From Rhodoblastus acidophilus (GTDB lineage Bacteria > Pseudomonadota > Alphaproteobacteria > Rhizobiales > Beijerinckiaceae): 64,000 nucleotides of DNA. The stretch's first letter is position 1, and each line of letters opens with the position of its first letter. The notes under the pieces are model-generated. The model saw only the letters and a program-made list of their open reading frames with translations, was not told the origin of the DNA and ran no database searches. The stretch covers positions 21,055-85,054 of the forward strand of contig NZ_WNKS01000017.1 in NCBI RefSeq assembly GCF_009720655.1, written 5' to 3'. Positions 49,096 to 57,805 of this stretch are shown piece by piece. The translations under genes were made by a program, and so were the position numbers.

Positions 49096-50184
49096 TCATT
49101 TCGAAAGGGATGAAACACAAGAATTGGTCGAGTCAACTTGGCGCTTCCTGTGTGACACAAGCACCCGCGTCTGCGGCCGGTCCGCGCCGGCGCGCGGCTC
49201 GACCGACAAAGGATAGTCCGGAGTCCACCATGCGCCGGCGGCCCAATAGGTCCATCCCAGCCACACATCGCCATTCTGGTCCAGATGGCTGAGCGCCGCA
49301 TCGAGCGTCGCCAGACACGCGACGCTGGGCCCCGTCCCGAATTCCGCCAAAAACCCCTTGCGTTTCTGGCCGCGCAGCCAATCGGTCGCCTCCTTGAGCG
49401 CCTTGACGCCGACCTCCGGCGGCTGACAGGCGGCCTTCGTGCCGGAAAAATCCTGATCGAAATATTGGTGAAACTCGATGGCCGTGTTTTCGCAAGGGTC
49501 GGCGATCGCGCGCATCGCCACACTGTTCGGCGCGCCATAGGATGAAGCGTTCCAGCTGTGCGCGCCCGTCCATGCATTGCCGGGAGCCAGCACAAGATTA
49601 TGAGCGCCGGCCGCGCGGATCGCGGCGATAGCGGCGTTCGCCGAGGCCACCCAGTGTTCGCTGATCATCCCGAAGGGCTCGTTCATCAATCCGAAAATGA
49701 CCCCTTCCTGATTGGCGAAATGAGCAGCGAGCCTTTTCCAGAAGTCGGCGAATTTTTCTGTCGGCGCGCCCGCGTCGCCAATGCGTTCGCCCCGGTAACG
49801 CCCGTAATTATGAACATCAAGGATCACTGCGAGTTTTCGTCGACGGGCGCGCGCAACGGCGTCGTCAAGTCGCGCCAGCTCCGCCGGCTCCAGTTCGCCT
49901 CCGGGCTGGGTCTGCAATCGCTCCCAGAGGAAGGGCAGGCGGATGACATTGAAACCACGCTTGGCGACGAAATCCAGATCGTCGTCGGAGGGGTAAATGT
50001 AACCCTGGCCGTAAATGCTTTTCTCGGAGCCGAATTCCGCGCCGGCAAGATTGAGTCCGGTCAGAACCAAGGCGAAAGCGTGATGACTCGAAAAAACGAG
50101 AAGGGCGACCATGAGCAAGACGCTCACCTGAGCGCCCCAAGGGCCGCTGTGACGGAAGCGCTCTGGCGGAGCCGAGAAGGACAT
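49096..50184 (-). CDS. Glycoside hydrolase family 5 endoglucanase
   Basis: 362 residues with a hydrophobic N-terminal export segment (about 20-38). GH5 signatures: GFNVIRLPFLWERLQ, AVILDVHNYGRY, the acid/base Glu in GLMNEPFG, EFHQYFDQDFSG and the nucleophile Glu in GFLAEFGTG. It should cut beta-1,4-glucans in the periplasm or outside. Placed between GumH- and GumC-like genes in the same direction, it probably trims or recycles the cellulose-like backbone of the exopolysaccharide. Confidence 0.9.
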   Translation of the reverse strand: MSFSAPPERFRHSGPWGAQVSVLLMVALLVFSSHHAFALVLTGLNLAGAEFGSEKSIYGQGYIYPSDDDLDFVAKRGFNVIRLPFLWERLQTQPGGELEPAELARLDDAVARARRRKLAVILDVHNYGRYRGERIGDAGAPTEKFADFWKRLAAHFANQEGVIFGLMNEPFGMISEHWVASANAAIAAIRAAGAHNLVLAPGNAWTGAHSWNASSYGAPNSVAMRAIADPCENTAIEFHQYFDQDFSGTKAACQPPEVGVKALKEATDWLRGQKRKGFLAEFGTGPSVACLATLDAALSHLDQNGDVWLGWTYWAAGAWWTPDYPLSVEPRAGADRPQTRVLVSHRKRQVDSTNSCVSSLSK

Positions 50185-50199
50185 GACGTTCTGTCCTCT

Positions 50200-51342
50200 T
50201 CAAGTCGGGATCGGCTTCTGGACGCCGGAGGAGGCCGCTTCGACGCATTCACGATAAAGATCAAAATAATGCCTTGAGACTTGCGGCCAGGCGAAGCCTT
50301 CAGAAATCTTGCGCAGGTCATCACGCATGTGGGGCGAGGTCGCGAGGTCGACGAACGCTTTGCGGATCGCCTCGGCGCTCGCCACGGGATCGGTGAAGTC
50401 AGAAACGCGGATCGCGCCATGTCGCGCGGCAAAGCTTCGAAAAGCGTCGTTGCCGTGAACCACGGGAACAAGGCCTGCGCTCAACGCCTCGACGAGAACG
50501 ATGCCAAAGCCTTCGTATGCCGACGCGCTGACAAAAAGGCTCGCGCGTGAAATCAACTGCGCAATGGCGTCGTTGTCGGCGCCGACATGGACGCTCACCC
50601 GGTCCTCAAGCCCTCGCGCGACAATCTCGCGGCGCAAGAGTTCGCTCGTCCAGTCGGACTCCATTCCCACAATATCGAGGCGCCAATCCTCCCCGTCCTG
50701 AACAAGGTGACGGAATGACTCCAGGAGGAGATCCAATTTCTTGTTATGTGAAAAACGCCCGATCGTGATCAGGGATCTGACGGGACGCAGGCTCGCAGCC
50801 CCTTGGAATTTTTCGATATTAACCCCGTTTTCGATGAGCCTTAAATTCTTCGGCGCAATCGCGCTGAACGTCTCGTAGTCACTGACGCTGCTCGCGATCA
50901 CCGCTTGATAGAACGACGCTGTCAGACGTGTGATCGTGTTGAACCAAATGCGCTTCAGGAGTGTGTGCTTCGATGTGTGGAAGAAGCCGCCATGAGTCGT
51001 CGCCACAATGGGGCATCGCCGCAGGCCATGCGTGAGAGCGAGGAAGTCGAAGAAGAAATCCACGGCATGGACATGAATGAGATCAGCGCCGGCAAGCTGG
51101 GCCAGCACCCTGGGAGCGATGGGGTAGCGCGTTGAACCGTAAAACGGAATCCGAATGATCTCGACCCCGTCATGCGCATCGCGCGGGCTGAGCCTGGAGC
51201 CGCGCGCCGCAAAATTCTCGTCGAGCGTCACGACGCGGACCGTGGCGCCGGCGAGGCGCTGCTCTCGCGCCAGGCGTCCGACGAACTCTTCGAGCCCCCC
51301 GACAAGAGGCCAGTACTGTCGCACGACATGGATAATTTTCAT
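50200..51342 (-). CDS. GT4 glycosyltransferase, GumH-like
   Basis: 380 residues, GT-B fold, with N-terminal MKIIHVVRQYWPLVGGLEEFVGRLA, TIGRFSHNKKLDLLLESF and the donor-site motif SAYEGFGIVLVEAL. It resembles GumH (AceA), which adds the alpha-mannose to the cellobiose-lipid in xanthan and acetan synthesis. It is the first gene of a leftward group (GumH-like, GH5, GumC-like, GumE-like); the promoter is in the 347-bp divergent region upstream. Confidence 0.85.
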   Translation of the reverse strand: MKIIHVVRQYWPLVGGLEEFVGRLAREQRLAGATVRVVTLDENFAARGSRLSPRDAHDGVEIIRIPFYGSTRYPIAPRVLAQLAGADLIHVHAVDFFFDFLALTHGLRRCPIVATTHGGFFHTSKHTLLKRIWFNTITRLTASFYQAVIASSVSDYETFSAIAPKNLRLIENGVNIEKFQGAASLRPVRSLITIGRFSHNKKLDLLLESFRHLVQDGEDWRLDIVGMESDWTSELLRREIVARGLEDRVSVHVGADNDAIAQLISRASLFVSASAYEGFGIVLVEALSAGLVPVVHGNDAFRSFAARHGAIRVSDFTDPVASAEAIRKAFVDLATSPHMRDDLRKISEGFAWPQVSRHYFDLYRECVEAASSGVQKPIPT

Positions 51343-51689
51343 GATTTCTGAAGCCGCGGAGACTGGAGCGCTTTGCGGGCGATTGAAGCAGATGAAAATC
51401 TAACTTTTCGCTAATCTGCATTGATTGGGCCGACGGCGCCCCCAGGCCTCTTCTTCAACCGACTCTTCCGCGTTCCGCGCCGGAGGGCGGCGACCGGCGG
51501 CGCGGGCGCTGACCTGAAATGGCGCGGTTCACGCGCCCGCGCCGCCCCGTCTCTGCGCCAAATTGGCGCCGATCTGCGCCAACGCCATCCACCCGCGGAT
51601 CTGGCGCCGCTTGCAGGAGAGCAACAAAAGCTTCGGTCTCCGAAGCAGTCCCGAACCCTTGCTCAACAACTCAAGCGTGGGGTATTTCC
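51343..51689. promoter_or_regulatory. Divergent exopolysaccharide control region with palindromic half-sites
   Basis: 347 bp between the GumH-like and GumM-like genes. It contains the perfect palindrome GCGCCAA-A-TTGGCGC (51555-51569) and, six bases on, another GCGCCAA (51576-51582), which pairs with the central TTGGCGC as well. Three repeated half-sites in a divergent promoter region look like an operator. No -35/-10 boxes can be assigned with certainty. Confidence 0.4.
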
Positions 51690-52532
51690 ATGCCGAATGG
51701 CGCCGAGATGACGACGTTCGATCGCTCCGTATTGGCCTGCGCCGCGCGGCTGTCTTGCCCGGCGAAGACCGAGGATCCGATCGACAGCAACAGCTTCAAC
51801 CTGGGTCCGATGCGTGTCCAGCGTCTGACATTGGACGCGGCTCTCAACAGAGTCGCGGCGGGCATGGAACGGGACGAGCCCTGTCTCGTGGCTTTTTGCA
51901 ACACGAATTCCACGAACTACGCCTATTCCAACCCCGCATATCGCAGGGCGCTTTCAAACATGCTGGTGCTCAACGATGGCATCGGGATTGAACTCATGGC
52001 TCGGCTGATGACCGGGCGGGGCTTTCCCGCGAATTTGAACGGCACCGACTTTGTCCCGCAATTTTTGCAGTCGCAACGCCGGCCGTTGCGAATCTTCCTG
52101 CTTGGCGCGAAGCCGGACGTGGTCGCAAAAGCCGCCAAGACGTTCGCGGCGCAATTTCCAGGACATACAATCGTCGGCTATCGCGACGGATACTTCCAAA
52201 AATGCGAGGAGCAGGCGGTCGTGGCTGAAATCGCCGCTTTGCGTCCGGACGTCGTGCTCGTCGCCATGGGCAACCCCACGCAGGAGCTGTTCATGGACGC
52301 GCACGCAAAGAACCTGAACTGCCGTCTGATTTTCGGCGTCGGCGCGTTGTTCGATTACGTCTCGAGCGCCACGCCTCGCGCCCCGATGTGGCTGCGGCGC
52401 GCGCGGCTCGAATGGCTGTTCAGACTTGCGCTTGAGCCGAAGCGTCTACTGCGCCGCTATACGCTCGACATCCTGGTTTTCGCGTGGTCTGTGTTCCAGT
52501 TTCGCGCGCGACCGTCGAACGAGTTGACCTGA
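51690..52532 (+). CDS. WecG/TagA/GumM-family glycosyltransferase (GT26)
   Basis: 280 residues from ATG 51690. GT26 signatures: LVAFCNTNSTNYAYSNPAYRRALSNMLVLNDGIGIELMARL, NGTDFVPQFL, FLLGAKPDVVAKAAKTF and VALVAMGNPTQELFMDAH-like VVLVAMGNPTQELF. In xanthan synthesis GumM adds the second, beta-1,4-linked glucose. Convergent with the GumK-like gene. Confidence 0.87.
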   Translation: MPNGAEMTTFDRSVLACAARLSCPAKTEDPIDSNSFNLGPMRVQRLTLDAALNRVAAGMERDEPCLVAFCNTNSTNYAYSNPAYRRALSNMLVLNDGIGIELMARLMTGRGFPANLNGTDFVPQFLQSQRRPLRIFLLGAKPDVVAKAAKTFAAQFPGHTIVGYRDGYFQKCEEQAVVAEIAALRPDVVLVAMGNPTQELFMDAHAKNLNCRLIFGVGALFDYVSSATPRAPMWLRRARLEWLFRLALEPKRLLRRYTLDILVFAWSVFQFRARPSNELT

Positions 52533-52585
52533 AAGCGAAAGCTGCGAATGGGCGCACGCGTTCCGATGGAGCGCGCGCCCTCGGA

Positions 52586-53734
52586 TCAGGCGACCAACTT
52601 TGTGTCCTCAAAAAGGTCCGGCGCGAGGATCCGATCGGCGACGTCAGTCCAAGTCAAAAACTGGCGTTTTGTCGCGTGCGGCATGGCCATGGCGGCAAGC
52701 ATGGCTCTCTTGACGGAGTCGCGATCCGACGCGTCATAGCCGACGCGCATGGGGTTGTCTCCGACGACGGTCTCCGGACAAATCGTGGGAAGACCGAAGA
52801 GTTCGTATTGCATCAGCTTCATTGATGTGTCGGCGAGGTAAAACGGCGCCTCGCCGCGATAGGGCGCGATGCCGAAGGTTGCGTGTTTGATGTAACGCAA
52901 CGTTTCGCGATGGGGCATCTCATCATAGACGACGACGTTGCCGGGCCTGTCGGTGAGCCATTTGTCGCCGGATCCGATGACATGGAATGTGACGTCGGGC
53001 ATCTGATCCGCGGCTGAACGGATCAGCTCTCGATCAAACAACATCGAGCCCACGGAAACCGCGTTCAATTCGGCGGTGTAGGGATTTGGGTCGGCCTGGT
53101 CCTTGATCGAGGGGTCGATCCCGTGCGGCGCGTAGAAGACGCGCGCATTCCCAGGAAACTCGTCGCGCAGCAGGCGTGAGGGCACGGCGATGCTGGTGAG
53201 TTGCGGCGCGACGTTTTGCAGAACTTCGTCTGGGTAACTCGCGGCGTTGATGGTTTTCATCGCATCGGAGGCGATGTAAATCGTTTGGGAGTCCGGATTA
53301 AGCTGCTTGACCAGATCAAAGAAGATGATGGCGTATCCGCTTTCGAAGATGATCGTGGTCGCTTCCTCGATCCAGGTTTTGAGGATCTCGGGCGCCGCGC
53401 TCTGGTAGATGCGGAAAAACAGGTTTTCGACTGGACGCAACGCTTTCAAGCGCGTGTTGAATGCGTGAACAGGGGTTTTCCAAAGATAGCAATCCACGTC
53501 ATTGACTGTCTCGACCCTGTTTGCGCGATCGTAGAGATCGTGTCGAGGATCGGGCCGGAAGCGCGTTATTTCTGAAAACCTCGTCGAAAAGAAACGTGTC
53601 GTTCCGCGTTTCGCCAATTCATTCGCAATGAAATGCATATTGGCTTTGCGACGTGAACGAAAGTCATGCGCACTGATGATAAGGAAGTTCTTCTTTGCGT
53701 GCATCTCATTCGGTCTGCGGAAAAGAACGATCAT
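52586..53734 (-). CDS. gumK: GumK-like glucuronosyltransferase (GT70)
   Basis: 382 residues. Very close to Xanthomonas GumK over its whole length: LIISAHDFRSRRKANMHFIANELAKRGTTRFFSTRFS, VDCYLWKTPVHAFNTR, FESGYAIIFFDLVKQLNP, VGSMLFDRE, FHVIGSGDKW, VVYDEMPHRETLRYIKHATFGIAPY and the C-terminal FLTWTDVADRILAPDLFEDTKL. GumK adds glucuronic acid from UDP-GlcA to the lipid-linked trisaccharide, so the polymer should be acidic. ATG 53704 is an alternative start ten codons later. Confidence 0.9.
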   Translation of the reverse strand: MIVLFRRPNEMHAKKNFLIISAHDFRSRRKANMHFIANELAKRGTTRFFSTRFSEITRFRPDPRHDLYDRANRVETVNDVDCYLWKTPVHAFNTRLKALRPVENLFFRIYQSAAPEILKTWIEEATTIIFESGYAIIFFDLVKQLNPDSQTIYIASDAMKTINAASYPDEVLQNVAPQLTSIAVPSRLLRDEFPGNARVFYAPHGIDPSIKDQADPNPYTAELNAVSVGSMLFDRELIRSAADQMPDVTFHVIGSGDKWLTDRPGNVVVYDEMPHRETLRYIKHATFGIAPYRGEAPFYLADTSMKLMQYELFGLPTICPETVVGDNPMRVGYDASDRDSVKRAMLAAMAMPHATKRQFLTWTDVADRILAPDLFEDTKLVA

Positions 53735-54034
53735 GCGATGGTAGCTGGAATCCTATAACCCTGAATTAAAATTTGGAACACATCGCGGCGGGCGGGACGG
53801 CGCTCGACCGGCGTGGCTATTTGGCTTCGCCCGCGCAAAACCGGCGTTCGGCTTTGCCGCGACCGACGAAGCTCGGCAGCCAATTCTCGCCCGGCGCAAG
53901 CCGAGCTTAACAATATTTCGTAAATGAATCACAGTTTACTAAGATTCTTGGTTTCGTTTGCTGCGTATATCCGCGCCGCCTATCATGTTTTCCGTAATGA
54001 CGTGTCCTCCTTCCCAATGATTCAGGGATTGCGC
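53735..54034. other. Divergent intergenic region (gumK-like / asnB-like)
   Basis: 300 bp that should carry the promoters of the GumK-like gene and of the asnB-ACP-ligase-nadE operon. I see no clear operator, terminator or small gene. Confidence 0.4.
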
Positions 54035-55984
54035 ATGTGTGGCATCGCAGGTTTTCTGGGACGGAGCGCCGATCCTGCCGCTAAGGAACTGGCGCAACGC
54101 ATGATTTCCGCCCTCGCGCATCGCGGCCCCGACGGGAGCGGCGTGCATGTCGACGGTCCCGTGGCGCTCGGCCACACGAGGCTCAGCATCATCGATCTCT
54201 CGGGCGGCCACCAGCCCCTGCTCGACGAAAGCGGCGATCTCGCCATCAGCTTCAACGGCGAAATCTTCAACTATGTCGAACTCCGCGACGCGCTCGTCGC
54301 GGGCGGCGCGCGGTTCCGCACGAAGTCGGACACGGAGGTCATCCTCGAGCTTTATCGCGCCAAGGGCGAGGCCTGCGTCCAAGACCTGAACGGCGATTTC
54401 GCCTTCGCGCTCTGGGACCGGCGCCGGCAAAAACTGATGCTGGCGCGCGACCGCATGGGCGTGCGGCCGCTTTACTGGACGCGTGCGAAAAACCGCCTCT
54501 ATTTCGCCTCCGAGGTGAAGGCGCTGCTGGCGACCGGCGAGGTCGAGGCGCGGCCCGACCCCATCGGCCTGGATCAGCTGTTCACGCTCTGGGGCGCCAT
54601 TCCGCCGCGCACCATGTTCAAGGGCATCCAGCAGCTTCCGCCCGGCCACGTGATGATCGCCACGCCGGACAAGGTCGAAATCCGCCGCTACTGGCGCCTG
54701 TCCTTTCCGACCGCCGCGGAGGACGCCGCCGCGCGCGTCGACGAGGCGGCGCTCGCGGAGGAATTGCGCGCGCTGCTCGCCGACGCCACGCGCATCCGCC
54801 TGCGCTCCGACGTTCCCGTCGGCGCCTATCTCAGCGGCGGGCTCGATTCCGCCATCACCGCCACGCTCGCCTCCGACATCGTCGCGCAGCGACTCAAAAC
54901 CTTTTCCGTCACTTTTGAAAGCGGCGAGTTCGACGAGAGCGCCTTCCAGGCGCAGATGGCGGAGGCGCTGGGAACGGCGCACGCTTCCATCGCCTGCGCG
55001 AAAAGCTCGATCGCCGCGATGTTCCCCGGCGTGATCGGCGCCATCGAGCAGCCCGTGTTGCGCACCGCGCCGGCGCCGCTCTACCAGCTCTCCGACTTCG
55101 TCCGTCAGAGCGGTTTTAAGGTCGTGCTCACCGGCGAGGGCGCCGACGAAGTGTTCGCCGGCTACGACATTTTCCGCGAGGCGAAGGTGCGCGGTTTTTG
55201 CGCGCGCCAGCCGGACTCGGCGTGGCGTCCCCTGCTGTTCGGAAAACTCTACCCCTGGCTTCCCGGGCTTCAGGCGCAGAGCCCGGCCTATCTGAAGGCC
55301 TTTTTCGGCATGGCGCTCGATCGCGTCAACGATCCGCTGTTCTCGCATCTGCCGCGTTTCGAGACCACGGCCAAGGCCAAGGCCTTCTTCTCAAGCGACC
55401 TCAAAGCCGCGCTCAAAGGCTATGACGCGCTCGCCGAATTGCGCGCCGACCTGCCCGCCGAATTCATGCGCTGGACGCCGCTGGCGCGCGCGCAATATCT
55501 CGAAACGACCTACCTGCTGCCAGGCTACATCCTGTCCGCGCAGGGCGACCGGGTCGCGATGGCCCATGGCGTCGAGGGCCGCTTTCCCTTCCTCGACCAC
55601 CGCGTCGTCGAATTCGGCGCCCGCGTCCCCGCGCGCTTAAAACTCAAGGGGCTGCGCGAAAAGCACATTTTGCGCGAGAGTTTTTCGAACCGCCTTCCCG
55701 CCGCCATCGGCAATCGGCCGAAGCAGCCGTATCGCGCCCCCGACAGCGCCTCCTTCTTCGGCGCGGACGCGCCCACTTACGTCGCCGAGCGCTTGTCGCC
55801 TGCGTCCGTCGCCTCCGCCGGCCTGTTCGACGTGGGCGCCGTCACAAAACTGGCGCGCAAATGCGCGGGCGGCGGCGCGCCGGGTTTTCGCGACAACACC
55901 GCGCTGGTCGGGGTGCTCTCGGGGCAGCTTTGGAGCGAGCAATTTTTCCGCGGCGCGGCGCAACGGCGCGCCCCTGCGGCCTGA
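54035..55984 (+). CDS. asnB: Asparagine synthase-like glutamine amidotransferase (AsnB family)
   Basis: 649 residues. The start must be ATG 54035, because the class II glutaminase needs the Cys right after the initiator Met (MCGIAGFLG). Glutaminase domain residues 1-200 (HRGPDGSG, HTRLSIIDLSGGHQP, FNGEIFNY), then the ATP-pyrophosphatase domain with YLSGGLDSA and TGEGADEVFAGY. It transfers ammonia from glutamine to an adenylated carboxylate. In sugar-polymer clusters such proteins amidate uronic acids or amino-acyl groups. It starts an operon with a carrier protein, an AMP ligase and a NadE homologue. Confidence 0.88.
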   Translation: MCGIAGFLGRSADPAAKELAQRMISALAHRGPDGSGVHVDGPVALGHTRLSIIDLSGGHQPLLDESGDLAISFNGEIFNYVELRDALVAGGARFRTKSDTEVILELYRAKGEACVQDLNGDFAFALWDRRRQKLMLARDRMGVRPLYWTRAKNRLYFASEVKALLATGEVEARPDPIGLDQLFTLWGAIPPRTMFKGIQQLPPGHVMIATPDKVEIRRYWRLSFPTAAEDAAARVDEAALAEELRALLADATRIRLRSDVPVGAYLSGGLDSAITATLASDIVAQRLKTFSVTFESGEFDESAFQAQMAEALGTAHASIACAKSSIAAMFPGVIGAIEQPVLRTAPAPLYQLSDFVRQSGFKVVLTGEGADEVFAGYDIFREAKVRGFCARQPDSAWRPLLFGKLYPWLPGLQAQSPAYLKAFFGMALDRVNDPLFSHLPRFETTAKAKAFFSSDLKAALKGYDALAELRADLPAEFMRWTPLARAQYLETTYLLPGYILSAQGDRVAMAHGVEGRFPFLDHRVVEFGARVPARLKLKGLREKHILRESFSNRLPAAIGNRPKQPYRAPDSASFFGADAPTYVAERLSPASVASAGLFDVGAVTKLARKCAGGGAPGFRDNTALVGVLSGQLWSEQFFRGAAQRRAPAA

Positions 55985-55996
55985 ATGGAGACAGAC

Positions 55997-56254
55997 ATGA
56001 TTGAAAAGGACATCCGCGACTTCATCGCCCAGGACCTGCTGTTCGTTGACGACGTCAACGACATGGCCGGCGACCAGTCCATGCTCCAGGCGGGCATGAT
56101 CGATTCCACCGGCGTGCTCGAACTCGTCGCCTTCCTCGAAGGCCATTTCGACATCGCCATCGCCGACGCCGACATCGTCCCCGAGAATCTCGACACGATC
56201 GACGCCCTCGTCGCCTTCGTCACGCGGAAGAAGGGTTTGGCCGCCGCCGCATAA
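55997..56254 (+). CDS. Acyl carrier protein-like protein
   Basis: 85 residues from ATG 55997, chosen because GGAGA lies five bases upstream; ATG 55985 is another option. The phosphopantetheine Ser is S37 in GMIDSTGVLELVAFLEGHF. Carries an acyl or amino-acyl thioester, presumably loaded by the ligase encoded 12 bp downstream. Confidence 0.88.
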   Translation: MIEKDIRDFIAQDLLFVDDVNDMAGDQSMLQAGMIDSTGVLELVAFLEGHFDIAIADADIVPENLDTIDALVAFVTRKKGLAAAA

Positions 56255-56266
56255 GGGAGCACGTTC

Positions 56267-57805
56267 ATGCGCGTCGAGCATTTTCTGGAAGCCAGCGCTC
56301 AGGTTTGTCCTGACAAGCTCGCCCTGATCGAGGGCGGGAACCGGTTGACCTATCGCGCGCTCGACGAGGCCGCGCGCACGCTCGCCGCCGCCCTGGCGGA
56401 GAGGGGCGTGGCGCGCGGCGACCGCGTCGTCATCTTCGCCGACAATTGCTGGGAGGCGGTGGTCGGCCTGTTCGGCGCGCTCAAGGCCGGCGCGGTGTTC
56501 TGCATGGTCAATCCCTCGACCAAAGCCGAAAAACTCCGCTTCATCCTCGACGATTGCAAACCGACAGCAGTGATCACCATCGCGCGCCTGCTGGCGACCG
56601 CGCGCGCCGCTCTGGCCGAGCAGGCTTTTGTCAAAACCGTGCTGGTCGCCGGCGGCAAAACCGATCTTGCGGCGAACGAAACGCCTTTCGCCGAAGCGCT
56701 GGCGCCGCGCGAAAAACCTTTGCGTTTCGCGGGGATCGCCTGCGATCTCGCCATGCTGGTCTACACCTCGGGCTCGACGGGTTTTCCCAAGGGCGTGATG
56801 ATGACGCACCAAAACGTCGTCGCGGCGGCGACCTCGATCACGACCTATCTGGACAACACGCCCGACGACATCATTCTCAACGTCCTGCCGATTTCCTTCG
56901 ACTACGGCCTCTATCAAGTGTTGATGGCGGCCAAGGTCGGGGCGACCCTGGTGCTGGAAAAATCCTTCGCCTTCCCGCAGGCGATTTTTAATCGCATCCG
57001 CGCGGAGAAGGTCACCGGTTTTCCCATTGTGCCAACCATCGCCGCGCTGATCCTGCAAATGCGCGATCTCAAGCCCGGCGATCTCGACCTGCGCTACATC
57101 ACCAACACGGCGGCCGCGCTGCCGCCGGCGCATATCCAGCGCCTTCAAGAGCTGTTTCCGGCGACGCGGCTTTATTCCATGTACGGCCTCACCGAATGCA
57201 AGCGCTGCACATACCTGCCGCCCAGCGAGTTGAAGTCGCGGCCGTCGTCGGTGGGCGTCGCCATTCCCGGCACCGAAGCCTATGTCGTCGACGACAATGG
57301 CGAAAAGGTCGGGCCTGACGTGGTCGGCGAACTCGTCATTCGCGGCCCCCATGTGATGAAGGGCTATTGGCGCAACCCTGAGGCCACCGACAGAGCGCTG
57401 CGCCCCGGCCCCCACCCCTGGGAAAAGGTTTTGCACACCGGCGACCTCTTCCGAACCGATGCCGACGGCTTTCTCTATTTCGTCGGGCGCAAGGACGACA
57501 TCATCAAGTCGCGCGGCGAAAAGGTCAGCCCCAAGGAAGTCGAAAGCGTGCTGTTCCAGTTGGAGGGGGTGAAGGAGGCCGTGGTCATCGGCGTCCCCGA
57601 TCCGGTGCTGGGCGCGGCGCTCAAAGCCGTCATTGCCCTGGCGCCGGGGGTCGCGCTCGCCGAGCGCGACGTCATCCGTCATTGCGCCGCCCGTCTCGAG
57701 GATTTCATGGTGCCGAAATTCGTCGAGTTCCGCGCCGAATTGCCCAAAACCGACAACGGCAAGATCAGCCGCCGCGAAACCGCGCTCCTGGAGGCCCAGT
57801 CATGA
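56267..57805 (+). CDS. AMP-dependent acyl/aminoacyl ligase (carrier-protein loading)
   Basis: 512 residues. ANL superfamily: P-loop LVYTSGSTGFPKGVMMTH, YSMYGLTECKRCTYLP, HTGDLFRTDADGFLYFVGRKDDIIKSRGEKVSPKEVE and the C-terminal catalytic Lys in LPKTDNGKISRRE. It adenylates a carboxylic acid and transfers it to CoA or, given the upstream gene, to the carrier protein. The substrate cannot be read from the sequence. The stop overlaps the next ATG by four bases. Confidence 0.88.
   Translation: MRVEHFLEASAQVCPDKLALIEGGNRLTYRALDEAARTLAAALAERGVARGDRVVIFADNCWEAVVGLFGALKAGAVFCMVNPSTKAEKLRFILDDCKPTAVITIARLLATARAALAEQAFVKTVLVAGGKTDLAANETPFAEALAPREKPLRFAGIACDLAMLVYTSGSTGFPKGVMMTHQNVVAAATSITTYLDNTPDDIILNVLPISFDYGLYQVLMAAKVGATLVLEKSFAFPQAIFNRIRAEKVTGFPIVPTIAALILQMRDLKPGDLDLRYITNTAAALPPAHIQRLQELFPATRLYSMYGLTECKRCTYLPPSELKSRPSSVGVAIPGTEAYVVDDNGEKVGPDVVGELVIRGPHVMKGYWRNPEATDRALRPGPHPWEKVLHTGDLFRTDADGFLYFVGRKDDIIKSRGEKVSPKEVESVLFQLEGVKEAVVIGVPDPVLGAALKAVIALAPGVALAERDVIRHCAARLEDFMVPKFVEFRAELPKTDNGKISRRETALLEAQS

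Noticed and set aside
55637..57682. Open frame of about 680 codons on the minus strand
   Set aside because: Antisense of the asnB end, the carrier protein and the AMP ligase, all of which have clear motifs on the plus strand.
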